The notes under the pieces were generated by a model that saw only the letters and a program-made list of their open reading frames with translations, searched no databases and was not told the origin of the DNA. A program made the translations under genes and the position numbers. Below, in pieces: positions 22,804 to 35,406 of a stretch of DNA of 64,000 bases. This stretch comes from Petrolisthes cinctipes. Its lineage: Eukaryota; Arthropoda; Malacostraca; Decapoda; Porcellanidae. Within the stretch, counting starts at the first letter, position 1. Each line of letters starts with the position of its first letter. The DNA lies in NCBI GenBank assembly GCA_033782935.1, contig JAWQEG010002493.1, forward strand, positions 1 through 64,000. Direction: 5' to 3'.

Positions 22804-22889
22804 GCCAACCTCCTTTTTCTGCTCAACATCATGCGGATTCTGCTTAGTAAGCTTCGCGAGGCCAACTCCAGCGAGGCACAGCAGATCAG
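22804..22889 (+). CDS. Pdfr: PDF/PDH receptor, TM5/third intracellular loop exon
   Basis: The exon reads ANLLFLLNIMRILLSKLREA, NSSEAQQIR, the second half of TM5 and the intracellular loop 3 that contacts G protein ('NLLFL.NI.R.L..KLR....E..Q.R' in class B receptors). Acceptor CTAACAG (22803), phase 0 in; donor CAG ATC AG|GTAAGC at 22889/22890, phase 2 out, so the arginine codon is completed by the G at 37982. The following intron is 15 kb and holds a gypsy, a LINE and several PLE copies. Confidence 0.9.
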
Positions 22890-23103
22890 GTAAGCTAAGG
22901 TAAAATAAAATGCCAATTTGCTATCGGATATTCACTATTTTTCATACCCACGGTGGGAACACTAAGGACGGTGGGTTTTCCTAAGTCCGTCATTCTTCCT
23001 TGCCTTCTGACATCTCTAACACGATCTGCCTGTCTCTTCTTCCATCTTATTTACATCGTGCTTGCTGGCCCACCTCTCAATCACCTTCTCTCTAGCCTTA
23101 AGC

Positions 23104-23394
23104 TAGGTTTACACATATTCCAACGCGAATATGCTCCCGACGCCGCTACGAATAGGCAATATTTTGAATGAAATCCTTATTCGGGTCCTTTCGCGGCGAT
23201 TTGGGTGCTTTGCCGGCAGTTCGTGTCGCGCCACGAAAAGTTGGTGGTTATCCCTAATTTTCGTGACAGATGCCGAATAAAAACCGCAGGAGCAACGTAG
23301 GCTCGTCTGAGGCCTTACCCCGGCATTTTGTTGCACTGTCGGCATAAAAAATCTTTGCCATTTACTGGCGACCTCTCTTCAACTGTGTAAACAC
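23104..23394. mobile_element. Candidate MITE with GTTTACACA ends
   Basis: GTTTACACA at about 23107 is mirrored by TGTGTAAAC at about 23382. The interior has CG-rich mirrored words (TTTCGCGGCGA, GTCGCGCCACGAAA, TTTTCGTGACAG). No target duplication could be fixed. Short terminal repeats make this tentative. Confidence 0.35.
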
Positions 23395-23759
23395 AGCAAA
23401 AGCGTCGCCGGTGAACCGTCGTTGTATCTTGGGACATACTAGTGACATACAAATTCATACACATTTCAAAAACTGTGTATAGTTTAATGTCGAGGGTGGG
23501 ATGGGGATATATAAGGAGTAGACCAGGGATGTTGCCCCGGCACTATGTCGCTCTGACATGTGACATGTCACTCTTGAATAGGCGCCGCTATATGGCGTTT
23601 TCAATAAACTTGGTCTAATTTTATGCATAGGCTATGTATATTACAGTATCTCTCAAGTAACTGGCAACTTTATACATCCTCCCTACTGTCTTATCCCTCT
23701 CTCGCTTGCCCTTCCCTCCTTTCTTACCGTTTATCTTTTCTTTCTCATATTTTTAACCT

Positions 23760-23764
<5 letters not shown>

Positions 23765-23813
<49 letters not shown>
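23765..23813. repeat. (TA)n microsatellite
   Basis: Pure TA run abutting the tail of a minus-strand PLE fragment. Confidence 0.9.
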
Positions 23814-23817
<4 letters not shown>

Positions 23818-23996
23818 CAGTAGCACCGAGGCAGTTGAATATTTGTCATATAATAAAAGATCATTTCTCTCTTACTAGATCCATCTTCAGACTATATCTG
23901 GTTTGAGCTTGGTGCTCGTCATACCAATGTAAGAATGAGGCCCACACTCTTCATCGTTGCAAGTGTATTGGTATACGACGTAGTCTTCCTGACGAT
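23814..23996 (-). pseudogene. Penelope-like element fragment: GIY-YIG start plus 3' tail
   Basis: Minus strand, from 23996: 'VVYQYTCNDEECGPHSYIGM', the first part of a GIY-YIG endonuclease, then a jump to a hammerhead-like remnant (CTGAAGATGG...GAGAAATG, about 23893-23865, stem II lost) and a tail running to the TA tract. Most of the GIY-YIG domain is deleted. It abuts, head to head, a plus-strand PLE fragment starting at 23997, with about 38 bp of perfect inverse sequence (23921-23958 and 23997-24035). Confidence 0.75.
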
Positions 23997-24284
23997 GAGG
24001 AGTGTGGGCCTCATTCTTACATTGGTATGACGAGGACCTCCCTGTCCCGGCGCCTAACCTGCCATCTTTCCAACAGGGCAATTAAAGATCACCAAGCCAC
24101 CAAGCACACATCAAGCACCACCCGTCAAATGCTGGTTAATAACACAACAATACTCGACAGGGAATGCGACAGCAGACGTCTTTTGTTCCTGGAAGCAATT
24201 TATATAACAACAACGATACCATCTATCAACAAACAAACAGAAGACTTCCAGGTACTCCCCACAGCAAAACGCAGAACAAGCTAG
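23997..24284 (+). pseudogene. Penelope-like element fragment: GIY-YIG endonuclease C-terminal part
   Basis: The frame reads ...[26 protein letters not shown], then '[20 protein letters not shown]' and 'EAIYITTTIPSINKQTEDFQ', ending at TAG (24282-24284). These match the coding PLE just downstream ([33 protein letters not shown]), including the catalytic arginine region and the Glu of 'LEAIYI'. The fragment ends at its natural stop and is followed at once by a second copy, as in the partial head-to-tail tandems typical of PLEs. Confidence 0.85.
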
Positions 24285-26501
24285 CAAATCAGGTGTTCAC
24301 TCGGGCGAGCCAATCACCGAGAAACTATCAAGAAACTATCACATCTATATGGGGGCAATATCAAGTTACCTCAACCGTCCCCAGGATACGTCAACCTCAC
24401 CAACACCACACTCACCCCAGACCAACAGGACCTTCTCAACATGGGGCTAAATTGTCACTACATGACTAAGCCAAAACCACACCGGAAACGACTGGAGATG
24501 GAGATCCTCTTAGACGACATCCACCAACTAGAGAAAAACGGGAAAATTACTATCTCAACTGCACTTCAACCAACTCTACTTGCTGAAGCCGCCAAGACGA
24601 GGGGAGTCTACCACAGCAAACTCCTGAGTAAAAATCACTTCCTTGCCTCGAAACAGCTACGAGAAAACCCGGACATCATCATTCGTCGTGCTGATAAGGC
24701 CTCCTCTTTAATTGTCCATGGAAGAGAGGAATACCTACAGAAAGTAGACAACATCCTAAGTGACACCAGCAAATTCAAAAGAATCACGCGCAACCCCACC
24801 AACGACATCAAGCGAAGGGCCAACACCACCATTTCTACCATCAACGCTAAGGCTGGAGGGATACACCTGAAAAAACTCATTGGAGAATTTGCGCCTGGTT
24901 ACGCCTATGGCACAGTGAAAACCCACAAGCCTGGGAACCCCCTCAGGCCTATTATCTCCCAGATCCCAACTGCAACATACCAACTGGCCAAATCTCTGAA
25001 TAACTTACTTTCACCTTACGTGCCCAGCAAGTACAGCCTCAGTTCAGCCACAGATTTTCTACAAATTCTCCGTGACTCTCCTAAAGTAGACAACCATATC
25101 ATCGCCTCCCTGGATGTTGAGAGTTTGTTCACTAATGTACCAGTGGATAAAACTATAGACATCATCCTCCACCGGGTTTACGAACACCCAGACCTCCCAC
25201 GACTGGACATCCCCAAGACCTGCCTCAAGACTCTACTTGAACTCTGCACCAAGGAAGCTCCATTTATTTGCCCCCGTGGCAATATGTATCAGCAGATTGA
25301 CGGTATAGCGATGGGTAGCCCCCTGGGGGTCCTCTTCGCTAACTTCTTTATGGGTACTGTTGAAGAGGACCTTCTCAAATGTAATCGCCCATCGATATAC
25401 TGTCGGTATGTTGACGACATTTTTGTTCAAGTGAAGGACCTAGACGAGCTACTACTACTACAACAACGGTTTATCTCCTCGTCTGGTCTGAACTTCACCT
25501 ACGAAAAATCAACGGATGGCAAACTACCCTTCCTGGACCTCTTGGTTGCCCACCACGACTCAGACTTCCGAACCACAGTGTACACAAAGTCCACCAACAA
25601 CGGACGGTGTCTAAATGGTGACAGTGAATGCCCCAAGAGATACCTCCAATCCACCATCTCATCCTACGTCAGGAGGGCTCTCTCCCACTGCACCAGCTGG
25701 AGAGACACACACCAGGAACTGGACCGTCTCACCCAAGTCCTAGTAAACAATGGATATTCCAACACAGACGTCTCCAACACCATCAAACTCCAGCTAGAAA
25801 AATGGTACGAGGTGAATCCCCCAACCAAACCCAACAGTGATATCAAACTTTACTACCGCAACTACATGTCTACCGACTACAAGACTCACGAGACCATACT
25901 AAGAGACATAATAAAGAAGAATGTTCACCCCACCGACCCAGACAGCGAGATCAAACTAGTAATTTACTACAAGTCTCCAAAAACCTCGAACCTCACCCTA
26001 CACAACCGACCTACTACCCCCAAGAGATTGATGAACAGTGACCACGTGATTTACCAACACACCTGTAACAGTGTGGACTGTGAGCCTCACCACTATGTTG
26101 GTAAAACACAAACATCACTGTCTCGTCGTCTCACCATGCACCTCCAGTCAGGGTCTATAAAAGACCACTACTTTACCCACGACAACCAAGCTCTGACACG
26201 AGACAAACTAGTAAACAATACCACCATACTAGACAAAGAAACAGACAGCAGAAGACTCTCCTACCTAGAAGCGATCTACATAGAAACCCTACAACCCTCT
26301 ATTAACAACCAGACACAAGACCTCCAAATACTGCCCTCCAGAAAACGACACATCACCAACACCGTCAGGATACTCACCACACCTCCAACACCTACTGACC
26401 CACCACAAACATCTAACATCTTACCCACCACCACTACAACCAACCAACAACTCAGACGTAGCGCCAGAATCAGAAGCTACCCCCTATCCACCAATCACTA
26501 G
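24285..26501 (+). CDS. Penelope-like retroelement polyprotein: RT plus GIY-YIG endonuclease
   Basis: The frame is open from 24285 (stop at 24282) to 26501; the first ATG at 24441 gives 686 aa, but codons upstream ([13 protein letters not shown]) also look coding, so the natural start is probably lost. Numbering from the ATG: RT block '[13 protein letters not shown]' 80-92, '[14 protein letters not shown]' 160-173, '[15 protein letters not shown]' 220-234 (catalytic Asp225), '[16 protein letters not shown]' 288-303, 'YVDDIF' 323-328 (Asp325, Asp326), thumb to about 450. The GIY-YIG domain spans 536-612: 'VIY', 'HYVG', 'SLSRRL', and Glu610. A basic tail (LRRSARIR) ends it. The element copies RNA by target-primed synthesis at nicks made by GIY-YIG. 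All key residues look intact. Confidence 0.95.
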   Translation, partial: QIRCSLGRANHRETIKKLSHLYGGNIKLPQPSPGYVNLTNTTLTPDQQDLLNMGLNCHYMTKPKPHRKRLEMEILLDDIHQLEKNGKITISTALQPTLLAEAAKTRGVYHSKLLSKNHFLASKQLRENPDIIIRRADKASSLIVHGREEYLQKVDNILSDTSKFKRITRNPTNDIKRRANTTISTINAKAGGIHLKKLIGEFAPGYAYGTVKTHKPGNPLRPIISQIPTATYQLAKSLNNLLSPYVPSKYSLSSATDFLQILRDSPKVDNHIIASLDVESLFTNVPVDKTIDIILHRVYEHPDLPRLDIPKTCLKTLLELCTKEAPFICPRGNMYQQIDGIAMGSPLGVLFANFFMGTVEEDLLKCNRPSIYCRYVDDIFVQVKDLDELLLLQQRFISSSGLNFTYEKSTDGKLPFLDLLVAHHDSDFRTTVYTKSTNNGRCLNGDSECPKRYLQSTISSYVRRALSHCTSWRDTHQELDRLTQVLVNNGYSNTDVSNTIKLQLEKWYEVNPPTKPNSDIKLYYRNYMSTDYKTHETILRDIIKKNVHPTDPDSEIKLVIYYKSPKTSNLTLHNRPTTPKRLMNSDHVIYQHTCNSVDCEPHHYVGKTQTSLSRRLTMHLQSGSIKDHYFTHDNQALTRDKLVNNTTILDKETDSRRLSYLEAIYIETLQPSINNQTQDLQILPSRKRHITNTVRILTTPPTPTDPPQTSNILPTTTTTNQQLRRSARIRSYPLSTNH

Positions 26502-27090
<589 letters not shown>

Positions 27091-28962
27091 GTGGAAAATC
27101 GTAAATAATGCTATCGTAAGTGTTGGTTTGTGTGATTTGTATGATAGTAGGTGTGGCTTGTCGGCAGTTTCTTTTGGGAATAGTAGCTCCGGTGTATGAG
27201 TCTGTTACGTTTAGCATCGATTAACAAGTCGTGTGCCGTCAGGAAGTCCCTTACTCCTGGTTCCGTAGGTGGCGATATGAGACTGGTTTGCAGTGAGGAG
27301 GTCATAAGCGGTAGACGCCTGCCTCTTGTGGTCCTTCTCCAGGGGAGGAACCACGCTAACGAGTCGATAAGGAACGTCTCTCCTGACTCAAGGTCTTCTA
27401 CCCATAGCAGTGTGAGAGCGTGATTGCGTGGGGGCACACACATACCCGCAGGGGAAAGGTCTGGGGGCGTGAGAGGGGGGACAAGTGGGTGTACACGGGA
27501 CGATGTACAGTGAGCTGGGTCCGTGCGTGGTTGAGGGCATGGCGTAGTAGCGTGGTTGGCTTGGGCGTGTAGGCCAACTTGTCATAGATTGAAGTGTGAG
27601 GAACGTACGGCGGCGGCGTAGAGGTGCAGGCAGAGAGGCGTCCTGAGGGTTTGTGTGCTTGTTTGTTGCCCCGAAGCTATGGTAATCGTGGTTCTTGTAT
27701 TGTTGCATATTGTGTGCGCATGTTTTAGGCCCGGTGGGTTGGCTAGGATGTATGGAGGTGACTTCTTGGGCGTGTTCTTGCCACCGCCTTACTCGTTTTC
27801 CTGGTAACCACGGGGTGCCTGGTGAGTGCCAGGGGACGCTCACTGGCAAGGTGGGCGGCAATTACGGGCGACTTTGCCGAAGCGTTGGTGGTAGAAACAA
27901 AGTTGCGTGAGTGGAGAGATATTATTGTGTTGCTGGGATGAAGGATTGACATGTGGGGGTATCGATGTGCTGTGTGAGGTAGTGTATTGAGGCAAAGGAG
28001 GGAGAATGCGTGGGGATGAGGTGACATGTTGGTGAAGATGAGGGTGGATGTGTTGGGTGTGTGTGTTAGGGAATGGAGTACTGGTGTGTGTATACGTGTT
28101 GGGGAGATGGTGTTGTGTAGTTGTTTGTTGGGGCTGGGTGGATATGTGTGTGTGGATTTGATGTTGTGGGTATGAGTGTGGAATAGGTGTGTAATGCTGG
28201 GGGAAGGGTGGTGTATTATGTATATAAGGTTGAATAGACGTGGGGGGAGTGGAGGTGGATGTATGTGTTTGAAGGGTAGGGTAAGAGAGGTGTTGAAAGT
28301 GAGGAGATAAAGCGGGTGGAGCGTGATGTGTAGTGGGTGTTGAAGATGGTGGTGTAGTGGTGGTATAGTTGTGGTGGGTCGGCCTCAGAATAAACGTTCA
28401 TGATAGCGTCCGCATGTTTTACGTACTGGTTTATGGGAAGGTCAAGTTGGGCCTGGAGGTGGAGTTGCACTGTCGCAGGGAACAACTTGGAGTGGCGCCC
28501 GCGCCTCTTGAGTAGTGCCTCTGAGAAATGGTCTTCCCCCTTCTCATTTAGCTGCTGCATGTGCCGTAAGACCACGGAAGGACGGCGGCCATCCACTTGT
28601 ATATCTTCTAAGGCCTTCAGGTACTCCTGGTCGGACATACCATGAGAAGAAACGATAGTGTCCTTCAAATCTTCGTAGGATGGATGTTGAGTGATAGTGG
28701 TCGGGATAGCATCAAATATGTCCTCTGGGAGTACCCGGAGGATGGCATTAATCTTCTGTTCGTTCATGAAGTTTGCGGAGCACAACAAAGTTTCCATGTG
28801 TACGTTAAGTGAGAAAGGTGGGACATATGGTGATTGTGAGGTGGCGTTATGTAACGAGGAAGTAGTGGGTGTTGAAGTGGAAGAATGTTGTAGGGGTGTG
28901 GGAACGGCAGCAGTAAGTGATGGGGGGGACGATATTGTTTGTGAGGCTAGAGTGGTGTCCAT
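27091..28962 (-). pseudogene. Ty3/gypsy gag and protease remnant
   Basis: The frame 28962-28216 is gag capsid-like: 'PPFSLNVHMETLLCSANFMN', 'KINAILRVLPEDIFDAI', 'SYEDLKDTIVSSHGMSDQEY', 'RPSVVLRHMQQL', 'FSEALLKRR', 'KHADAIMNVY', the pattern of gag in gypsy elements lacking zinc knuckles. After a long T/P/H-rich stretch with stops, frame 27861-27388 has 'YHSFGATNKHTNP' (the 'YH..FG..A..C..PC' word before protease) and frame 27443-27111 has 'LLWVEDLESGETFLIDSLA', a retropepsin site where the usual DTGA reads DSLA. RT and integrase are missing; the element is cut by the PLE/TA junction. Confidence 0.7.
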
Positions 28963-29099
28963 GGTGTAATACCGTTAGAACGATAGGAAAGGTAGGGGTA
29001 TGAGGGTGTAGTAATACTACAATAACAGGGGTGGTGAGTATTATGGGCGGGTGTGGGTGTATGCTTGTGTGTGGGATGCACGAATAGATGGCGCGGGGA

Positions 29100-29375
29100 A
29101 TTATATATGGTGTGGTGGGAGAATTTCAGATCATTGTGGAGCCAGCGCTGTATGGTTCGCACAGACACATCAGCCAGTAACACAGGGTTATTTTCCTTTA
29201 ATTCTGGTGCTGTTATACGTGGTTCACTATCCACCTGCCTCCTTAGAATCATTAGAGTATGTGGGGTAGATTTCCTTGGCCGTCCTGTCGAGTTTTTCTG
29301 TAATGGCGGGTAACAGTTTCCACAGTCATGAAATTTTTTAGTCCATCGCTGGACACTTCGTAGAAAACGCCGCTA
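29100..29375 (-). pseudogene. Tc1/mariner transposase DNA-binding fragment
   Basis: On the minus strand 'RSVQRWTKKFHDCGN', 'STGRPRKSTPHTL' and 'ILRRQVDSEPRITAPELKEN', 'NPVLLADVSVRTIQRWLHND' follow each other: the bipartite helix-turn-helix (PAI and RED parts with GRPRKT linker) of Tc1 transposases. The DDE domain is absent. It is a small relic upstream of the gypsy gag start. Confidence 0.8.
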
Positions 29376-29600
29376 CCTGCACAAAGCCTCCCACCGTGTT
29401 CCCGCCTTGATCACATAAGTGCGTTCCAGTCCTACACAACTCTCCTGAAGCAACTACGGCCCTCTCACGACGCTATACGGCAGGCTGGCCTTCTATCTTT
29501 ACTTGTGTGTGTAACCCTGTACTTACCAAAAAATTGTTACCGTGTATTCTAGAGTCTGTTCACATGGGTAGTAATGCAAGGGCTTCTTTGTGGTTATACT
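29376..29600 (+). mobile_element. Fragment of the LTR-like repeat seen at 6546-9892
   Basis: AAATTGTTACCGTGTATTCT then GAGTCTGTTCAC at about 29533-29565 matches 9830-9865. The C-rich sequence upstream (CTCTCCTGAAGCAACTACGG) has the same style but no clear alignment. Confidence 0.4.
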
Positions 29601-29944
29601 ATAAATGTACTGTACACTGAAATATACAGTTAATAGCAATTGTTTACACAGTAATCGATTACCCAATAAAATAATCGATTACATATATTTTCAACCAGTA
29701 ATCAAAGTATAATTGATTACGCCGACCAATATTTCCAAATTGTTCACATGCAATTATTCGCAGAAACATGAAATTGTTAGGGAAGTCATTTTATAGTTGC
29801 ATCTCAGTGTTTATAGAGGTAACTTTAACATTTTCGCATGTATAATATTTTTTTATGTAAGCTGGTGCACCCGTGCCATTCCGCAGATAATCCTCGGCAT
29901 CCGCAGGTACAAAGCCACGTTTACAAATACACGAATAAGCTCTC
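29601..29944. other. AT-rich spacer
   Basis: Contains several ATCGATTAC/TAATCGATT words near 29650-29720 but nothing assignable. Confidence 0.4.
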
Positions 29945-32900
29945 AAAGCCGTCACAAATAATTGATTGATTGATTTATAGATGCCACTAGGTATTTACCG
30001 CCCAACATAAAATGGTCATCTACATAATTTAAAATAAAAAATGTGCACACATTAAATAGACTTCACTACTCCAAAAGGGATAGGCAGCATGATTAAAGGG
30101 ACAAATAAACTAAAAATCACATTTTCAGTAAAAGAACCTGTTAACTTAAGCAAACTATATAAAAGAATCAAAATCTTAAACATTGAACTATCTAAAAAGC
30201 CATACTTATTATAAAATTGACAATTTAGGGAAGAAGCCAGCCTCCTCCACATAGGAGAGAATGTTCCCTCCCACACTACAAGCTTCCTCCCCGAGCTCCT
30301 GGGAGAGACTGCAAGAACCGTCACCCACCCGGTACTCGGAGAGGTGCCTACGACGAAGGTCCCCAAGGCTGGGACACTCGAAAATAAGATGCCGCACTGT
30401 CAAAGGGACCATACAATCATCACAGTAGGAAGGGTGAGCCATGAGTCAACAGTGTGTGGCCAATGCGGAGACGGACAAGAGCTGTCTCCCACCGACGAGA
30501 CAGGCCGCTGTAGCTAAAAAAACCCAGGCTCTGGCGGATGCCATGGAGCTTGTTAGCCCTGACAGCGTCCCATCTGTTCTGCCAGCTTGAACGAACGGCA
30601 GCATCTATGTAGGGTCAAAGGTCAACTGCAGGTATGGCATGACGCCTGGCAGGAGGCCGAGAACTGGAGGCCGCAGCCTTAGCCAGGGTGTCAGCCCTCT
30701 CATTCCCATTGACACCCACATGAGCCGGGATCAAACAAAATGTGACTCTGCAGCTACGATGACCCAGGAGGACAAACCACTCGAAAATGGCAAACACCAG
30801 GGGATAGGAAGAGTTAATATTGCCCAAGGCCTCCAAGGCACTACAGGAATCGCTAAAAATAGTAAAATAAGACTGTGGGAGAGTAAAAATGACTTGGAAG
30901 GCATATAAAATGGCTGAGAGCTCGGCAGTATAAATGGACATGACAAAAGGGAGCCTGCCACCACAACAAAAGTCAGGAAAGACAGCCCCTAAACCAACTC
31001 CAGCATCAGACTTTGACACAACAGTGTACACAGGGAGAGACTCCCTGTGAGAGGAGGCATGTTTTAAAAATAGGGAACGAGCCACTGGAGGAGGAAGAGA
31101 TTCCTTCTTGTCTGAAAAGTAGGTGCAGGTGTAAATTTTTGGAAGAAGCCATGGAGCCACCCTGGGAACCCTCACAGGACAAATCTGGAAGTAATCAATG
31201 CCCATCTCCTCCATAGCCTTCCTGACCCGCCATGGTATGCAAGGATGTAAAAGGTAGTACTGAGACATGATATCAGATGACACCGCCAAGTAGGGAAGGG
31301 GGTCAGGAAGTCGATGTAATGGATGCCAACAACGAACCATTAAGGGCTGGTGACGGAGATCAATAGGTGGATCATCAGCGTCCACCAGGAGACTGTGGAT
31401 TGGGGATCGCCAGATGTACTCCAGCATGATGAACAGGGTCTAAGACTCTGAGATGGGCATCTGTGGCAAAGGAGTACACTTCACACCCATAGTCGAAATT
31501 TGACCTAATAAGAACATGGTATAGGTGCAGGATGGTGGCACGATCAGCCCCCCGGGACCATATACAGGTTACGAGCCTGGAGACAAGAGACCTTAAGTGA
31601 ACGTAAATGGGGAACCCAAGTCAAACGTCTGTCAAATAGAAGATCCATAAATCGAGTCTTCTCAACACAATGTATCCGGTGACCATATATGAATAAATTC
31701 AGATCAGGATGGATGCCCTGGATATAGCAGAAGTGCATAGTAACCGCCTTGGCAGGAGAGAATCGAAACTCATGAAAACCAGCCCAACTTAGAATCTTGT
31801 CAAGGGCAAACTGCATGCGCTGCTCCACCACTGACATACGGGAAACAGCAAACCAGACCGCTAGGTTTGTCAACATACATTGAGTTGGATATACCGTCCA
31901 GATGGGATAAAGTAATGTCGTTAATTGCCACTGCAAACAACGTAACACTGAGGATGCTTCCCTAGGGAACGCCGTCCTCCTGTTTAAGGGTGCAGAGAGG
32001 GCTGTAATGTCACTCACACACAAAAACTGTAACCACTGAGAAACTCCTTAAAAAAGCTTGGAAGACGACCCTGCAGGCCATATGCATGGAGTTGCTGCAG
32101 GATGCCATATTGCCATGTAGTGTCATAGGCTTTCTCTCAATCAAAGAATACACAAACAAGGTGTAGATGTCGTGCAAAAGCCTGACATGCAGCAGCTTCC
32201 AACCTGACCAGAAAGTCTGTAGTGGAACGGTGTTTACGAAAGCCAGACTGGGACGGAGACCCTGTTCCAGGAAGTACACCAATCTGACATTCATCATCTT
32301 CACAAATAGTTTGCAGAGACAGGAGATCAAGGCAACAGGTCGGTAATTTAGGGCAACACTAGAGTCTTTGCCCAGCTTGGGGAAAGGAAGGATGGTAGCA
32401 ACCCTCCACCCAGAAGGAGAGACACCCTCCAGCCAGATTCTGTTATATAAAGCTAGAAGAAATAAGATCGCCGCATCACCTAAGTTTCGCACTATTGCAT
32501 ATGGGATGTTGTCTGGCCCATGAGAAGCGTCACCACAGAGAGAGAGAGAGCAGAGTTCAGGTCTCTCAGGGTGAATATATGGTAATAAGTTTAATTCTTC
32601 TGGGCTCCCAACTCATGACTGACATCCAGAGGTCGTGAGTCACGGCTGGGAACTCTTGTAAGGGCCTCTGCCATGCTGTTGGCCACTGTTAAACCATCCA
32701 TGATCTTAACTCCATTGACTTTAAGGACAGGTGGAGGACTAGGAGAAAACTTGCCCGCCAACTTATGGACTCTCCTGAACACTTGGGTGAGTGTGGCTTT
32801 AGTATTAATTGAAGACACATAGGCCTTTCAATTTGCACGTCGTGTCTCTTTTAAAACTCGTCTAGCTGGGCCCTGGCCCATTGGAGGTCCTCTAAAAGAG

Positions 32901-33030
32901 TTGGGTTCCTTCGATTGCGACGAAGGCGAGAGAAAGCAGCGCGCTTCTCCCGCACAGCAGTGGTGCAGATTGGTGACCACCAAGGGACAGGACGTCTGGG
33001 AAAGTGGCCAGGAGTATTAGCAATGAGTAA
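29945..33030 (-). pseudogene. Family A I-superfamily LINE, 5'-truncated copy
   Basis: Minus strand, in order: endonuclease-RT linker 'VPWWSPICTTAVREKRAAFS' near 32970; RT leader 32818-32591; RT frame 32492-32010 with 'GWRVATILPFPKLGKD', 'LNYRPVALISCLCKLFVKMM' and 'KPMTLHGNMAS'; frame 32023-31544 with the thumb 'RFMDLLFDRRLTWVPHL'; RNase H frame 31427-30615 with 'VYTVVSKSDAGVG' (the first Asp site TDGS is mutated to TVVS), 'TAELSAILYAF', 'FSDSCSALEAL' and 'VNGNERADTLA'; and 30442-30209 with the C-terminal 'CDDCMVPLTVRHLIFECPSL'. The 3' UTR ends with (AATC)n near 29960. Endonuclease and ORF1 are absent, as usual for incomplete reverse transcription. Confidence 0.9.
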
Positions 33031-33110
33031 TTATAGTCTGTTCGCTCGTCTTGGTTGAGAAGGGAATCGAGACATGGGATAGTGATGAGGAGGAAGAAGG
33101 AGGCTCAGAG

Positions 33111-33281
33111 AAGCCATTATGGTCTACACCTTCTCCTCGTACAGGTACTGTTTGTGGAGACTTGGTCTCCCTTTCATGGTGATAGAACAGTGTGTGAATA
33201 TTATTGGAAACAAGGGAGAGTTCCCAATATTTGGTGATTTAAAATATAAGCCATTACGGTCTACACCTTATCCTCGTACAG
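33111..33281 (+). repeat. Direct repeat, 34 bp, 137 bp apart
   Basis: AAGCCATTA.GGTCTACACC followed by TT.TCCTCGTACAG occurs at 33111-33144 and 33248-33281 with two mismatches. The purpose is unknown; it could be a duplicated edge of a small insertion. Confidence 0.7.
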
Positions 33282-33708
33282 AGCCGGCAAGCCCCGCAGA
33301 GTAACTCACATACATATACACCTATGCACACATATTGGTATAATTAAGCTAGGCATTTCGGGCGTATCCACCTGAGATTGCCAGGTTTAGGTACTGGTAT
33401 ATTAGGGTGGTTAGGGTATAAATTTGTTCAAGGTAGAAAACCCATCACAACTCTGTTGAGTATTGAGCCAGTGCCTCCTCCAGGGTTGGGGTTGTGGTAG
33501 TAGTTGTGGTCCTACTATCATTTCATTTTCATTTGTTTGGGTTTGTGGTATATATGTGTATTCGTGTTGTCGCGTGTAAAGTTCATAGAAGGTAGGAAGA
33601 GAAGGAACTTGTCTGTGATACCGTGGGGTGGGAGTAATTGAATAAAGATTGTTTGTGAGCCAATTTGAGGGTGCTAATAACATTTCCCAGAGTAAATAGG
33701 ATGGTAAT

Positions 33709-34090
33709 TTGTAAAACATACAGTATATAAAAATTACTTATAAATAACAGACTATCACCAGAAGATCATTTAAATTCAAAAGCAAAGATCACATACATCT
33801 ATCAGCAAATAATGAAGGTAGGTTTCTCCTGTATAAGTGAAGAAATGGTAAAGAAAGCAATTGTCACTCATGAGACCAACATATGAATATGGATCAGTTG
33901 TACGGCACCCACAACTGAAATAGCATGGTGAAAAAATTGCAAAGGTGCAGAGAGCACCCACAGGAAGAGTGCCTATCTCAAAAGATCAGAGTTATGAAGA
34001 AAGACTTCATAAACTACAATTTAAATGATCTTCTGCCTTCTGGTGATAGTCTGCTATTTATAAGTACTTTTTATATATGTTTTACAAATT
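33709..34090. repeat. Inverted repeat with about 70-bp arms around a CR1-like RT scrap
   Basis: 33709-33778 and 34015-34090 are inverse (TTTGTAAAACATA, ACTTATAAATA.CAGACTATC, ACCAGAAG...ATCATTTAAAT). The right arm has 7 extra bases. Confidence 0.75.
33865..34020 (+). pseudogene. CR1-like LINE RT C-terminal scrap
   Basis: 'YEYGSVVRHPQLK.HGEKI' (about 33884 on), 'KVQRAPTGRVPISKDQSYEE' and 'RLHKLQF' match the thumb end of CR1/Rex-type RT ('LEY...VW.P.L.K....LE.VQRRATR.V..L...SYEERL..L'). One stop and a small deletion are visible. Confidence 0.7.
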
Positions 34091-34439
34091 CTACACCTTT
34101 TCAACGTTTATTTTGTTTGAGTTTTACTGCCTTGGGTGAGTCACCCCCTTTGCACATTTGCATGTGCATATAGATAGATAGAGATAATGCAATAGTGTCC
34201 TAGTACTCTACCAACTCTATATTTGCCCTTATCCCAGGTTCTTGTCTGAGAAGGCATACAGACTGATATAATCTTAGATTAATGACTACAGGTAAGGAAC
34301 TTTAGTTTTTTATTTCCAATGCTATGACCTCAGAAATTGATGGCAATATCTGAATTTGTTTAGTTTATCATTCTTTGCTTGTTAGTGTCACTACTCCTCC
34401 CTCTTGTGTATTTCCTCCATATGATGTAGTTTTTTACGT
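34091..34439. other. Intron spacer, nothing recognised
   Basis: AT-rich, with a short TAGA run near 34172-34184. Confidence 0.4.
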
Positions 34440-34895
34440 TGTACCATCTCTTATGTTTATATTAAATTTCGCCGCTCCTGGGGTTTACCTCTATTTATAG
34501 CTGTCTGCTGGGTAAGGGGGCGGGGCTAGGTCAATTTGGCTGGCTCCTGATTGGTCTGGCCACGGGTTGGCTGATCCTGGTGGTAGGGGGGGATATATTG
34601 CTGTTGATTATTCTTCTGGAGGTGGGAAATCTTTGGGAGTCTTCTGCAGGGTGCAGTGTTTGAATATATATGGTTTCGAAGAAGGCCAGTCGTCTGATGG
34701 TGTTATTACATGAGGTCTTGGTGGGTGAGGGCTTGATGGAATGGTGTCTTGTAGTGACTTTTTATAGTGCCATTTTGAAGGTGTAAGGTAAGGCGTCTCG
34801 TCAAGCGAGTCCTCGTCATCCCGATGTAAGAGTGTGGCTCACAGTCCACATTGTTGCAGGTGTGTCGGTAAATGACGTGGTCTTATGGTCCTAAT
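34440..34895 (-). pseudogene. Penelope-like element fragment: GIY-YIG end
   Basis: Minus strand from 34895: 'HVIYRHTCNNVDCEPHSYIG', 'MTRTRLTRRLTLHLQNGTIK', then 'RRLAFFETIYIQTLHP' after a frameshift, and a decayed tail with 'AGPIRSQPN' like C-terminal sequence. It corresponds to residues 535-620 of the intact PLE protein. The catalytic Glu position is kept as FETIYI. It sits next to the other minus-strand PLE at 35403. Confidence 0.8.
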
Positions 34896-35276
34896 ATGCA
34901 TCCTATTTCACGGATTTGGAAGCCGTTTTCGGCCAGTTTTACGATAGTCATAGTAGCTCAACTAAGTGAGAAGTACTTTTGACCCCAGCCCGCAGATAGG
35001 TGGGGTTATGCGAGGTCATATGTTGTCAAATTTGCAAGTTGTCTGAATTTAATGAAATTAAATCAGTTTATGGGTGAAATTTGATCCCGAATCTAGTGAT
35101 TATACTCCCTTCGACAAGAGGCCGCTGGCCTCCAACTCCCCGCAGGAGAGTGTAGGTCGCCCGATGGGCGACAACGGGGAGGCTGCAGGCCTCCCACTCT
35201 CAAGGGTGGTTAACGAAGAGGCCGAAGGCCTCTTGCCCCCTGCAGGGACGCCCGTAGTGTGGCTGGAACATGCTAG
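34896..35276. other. Spacer with GC-rich mirrored words
   Basis: 35110-35260 has repeated 'GAGGCCG..GGCCTC' and 'GGAGGCTGCAGGCCTCC' palindromes, which can fold into several stems. No gene. Confidence 0.4.

Positions 35277-35406
<130 letters not shown>

Noticed and set aside
23865..23893. CTGAAGATGG...GAGAAATG as a hammerhead
   Set aside because: Stem II does not pair and the GAAAC-GUH part is lost.
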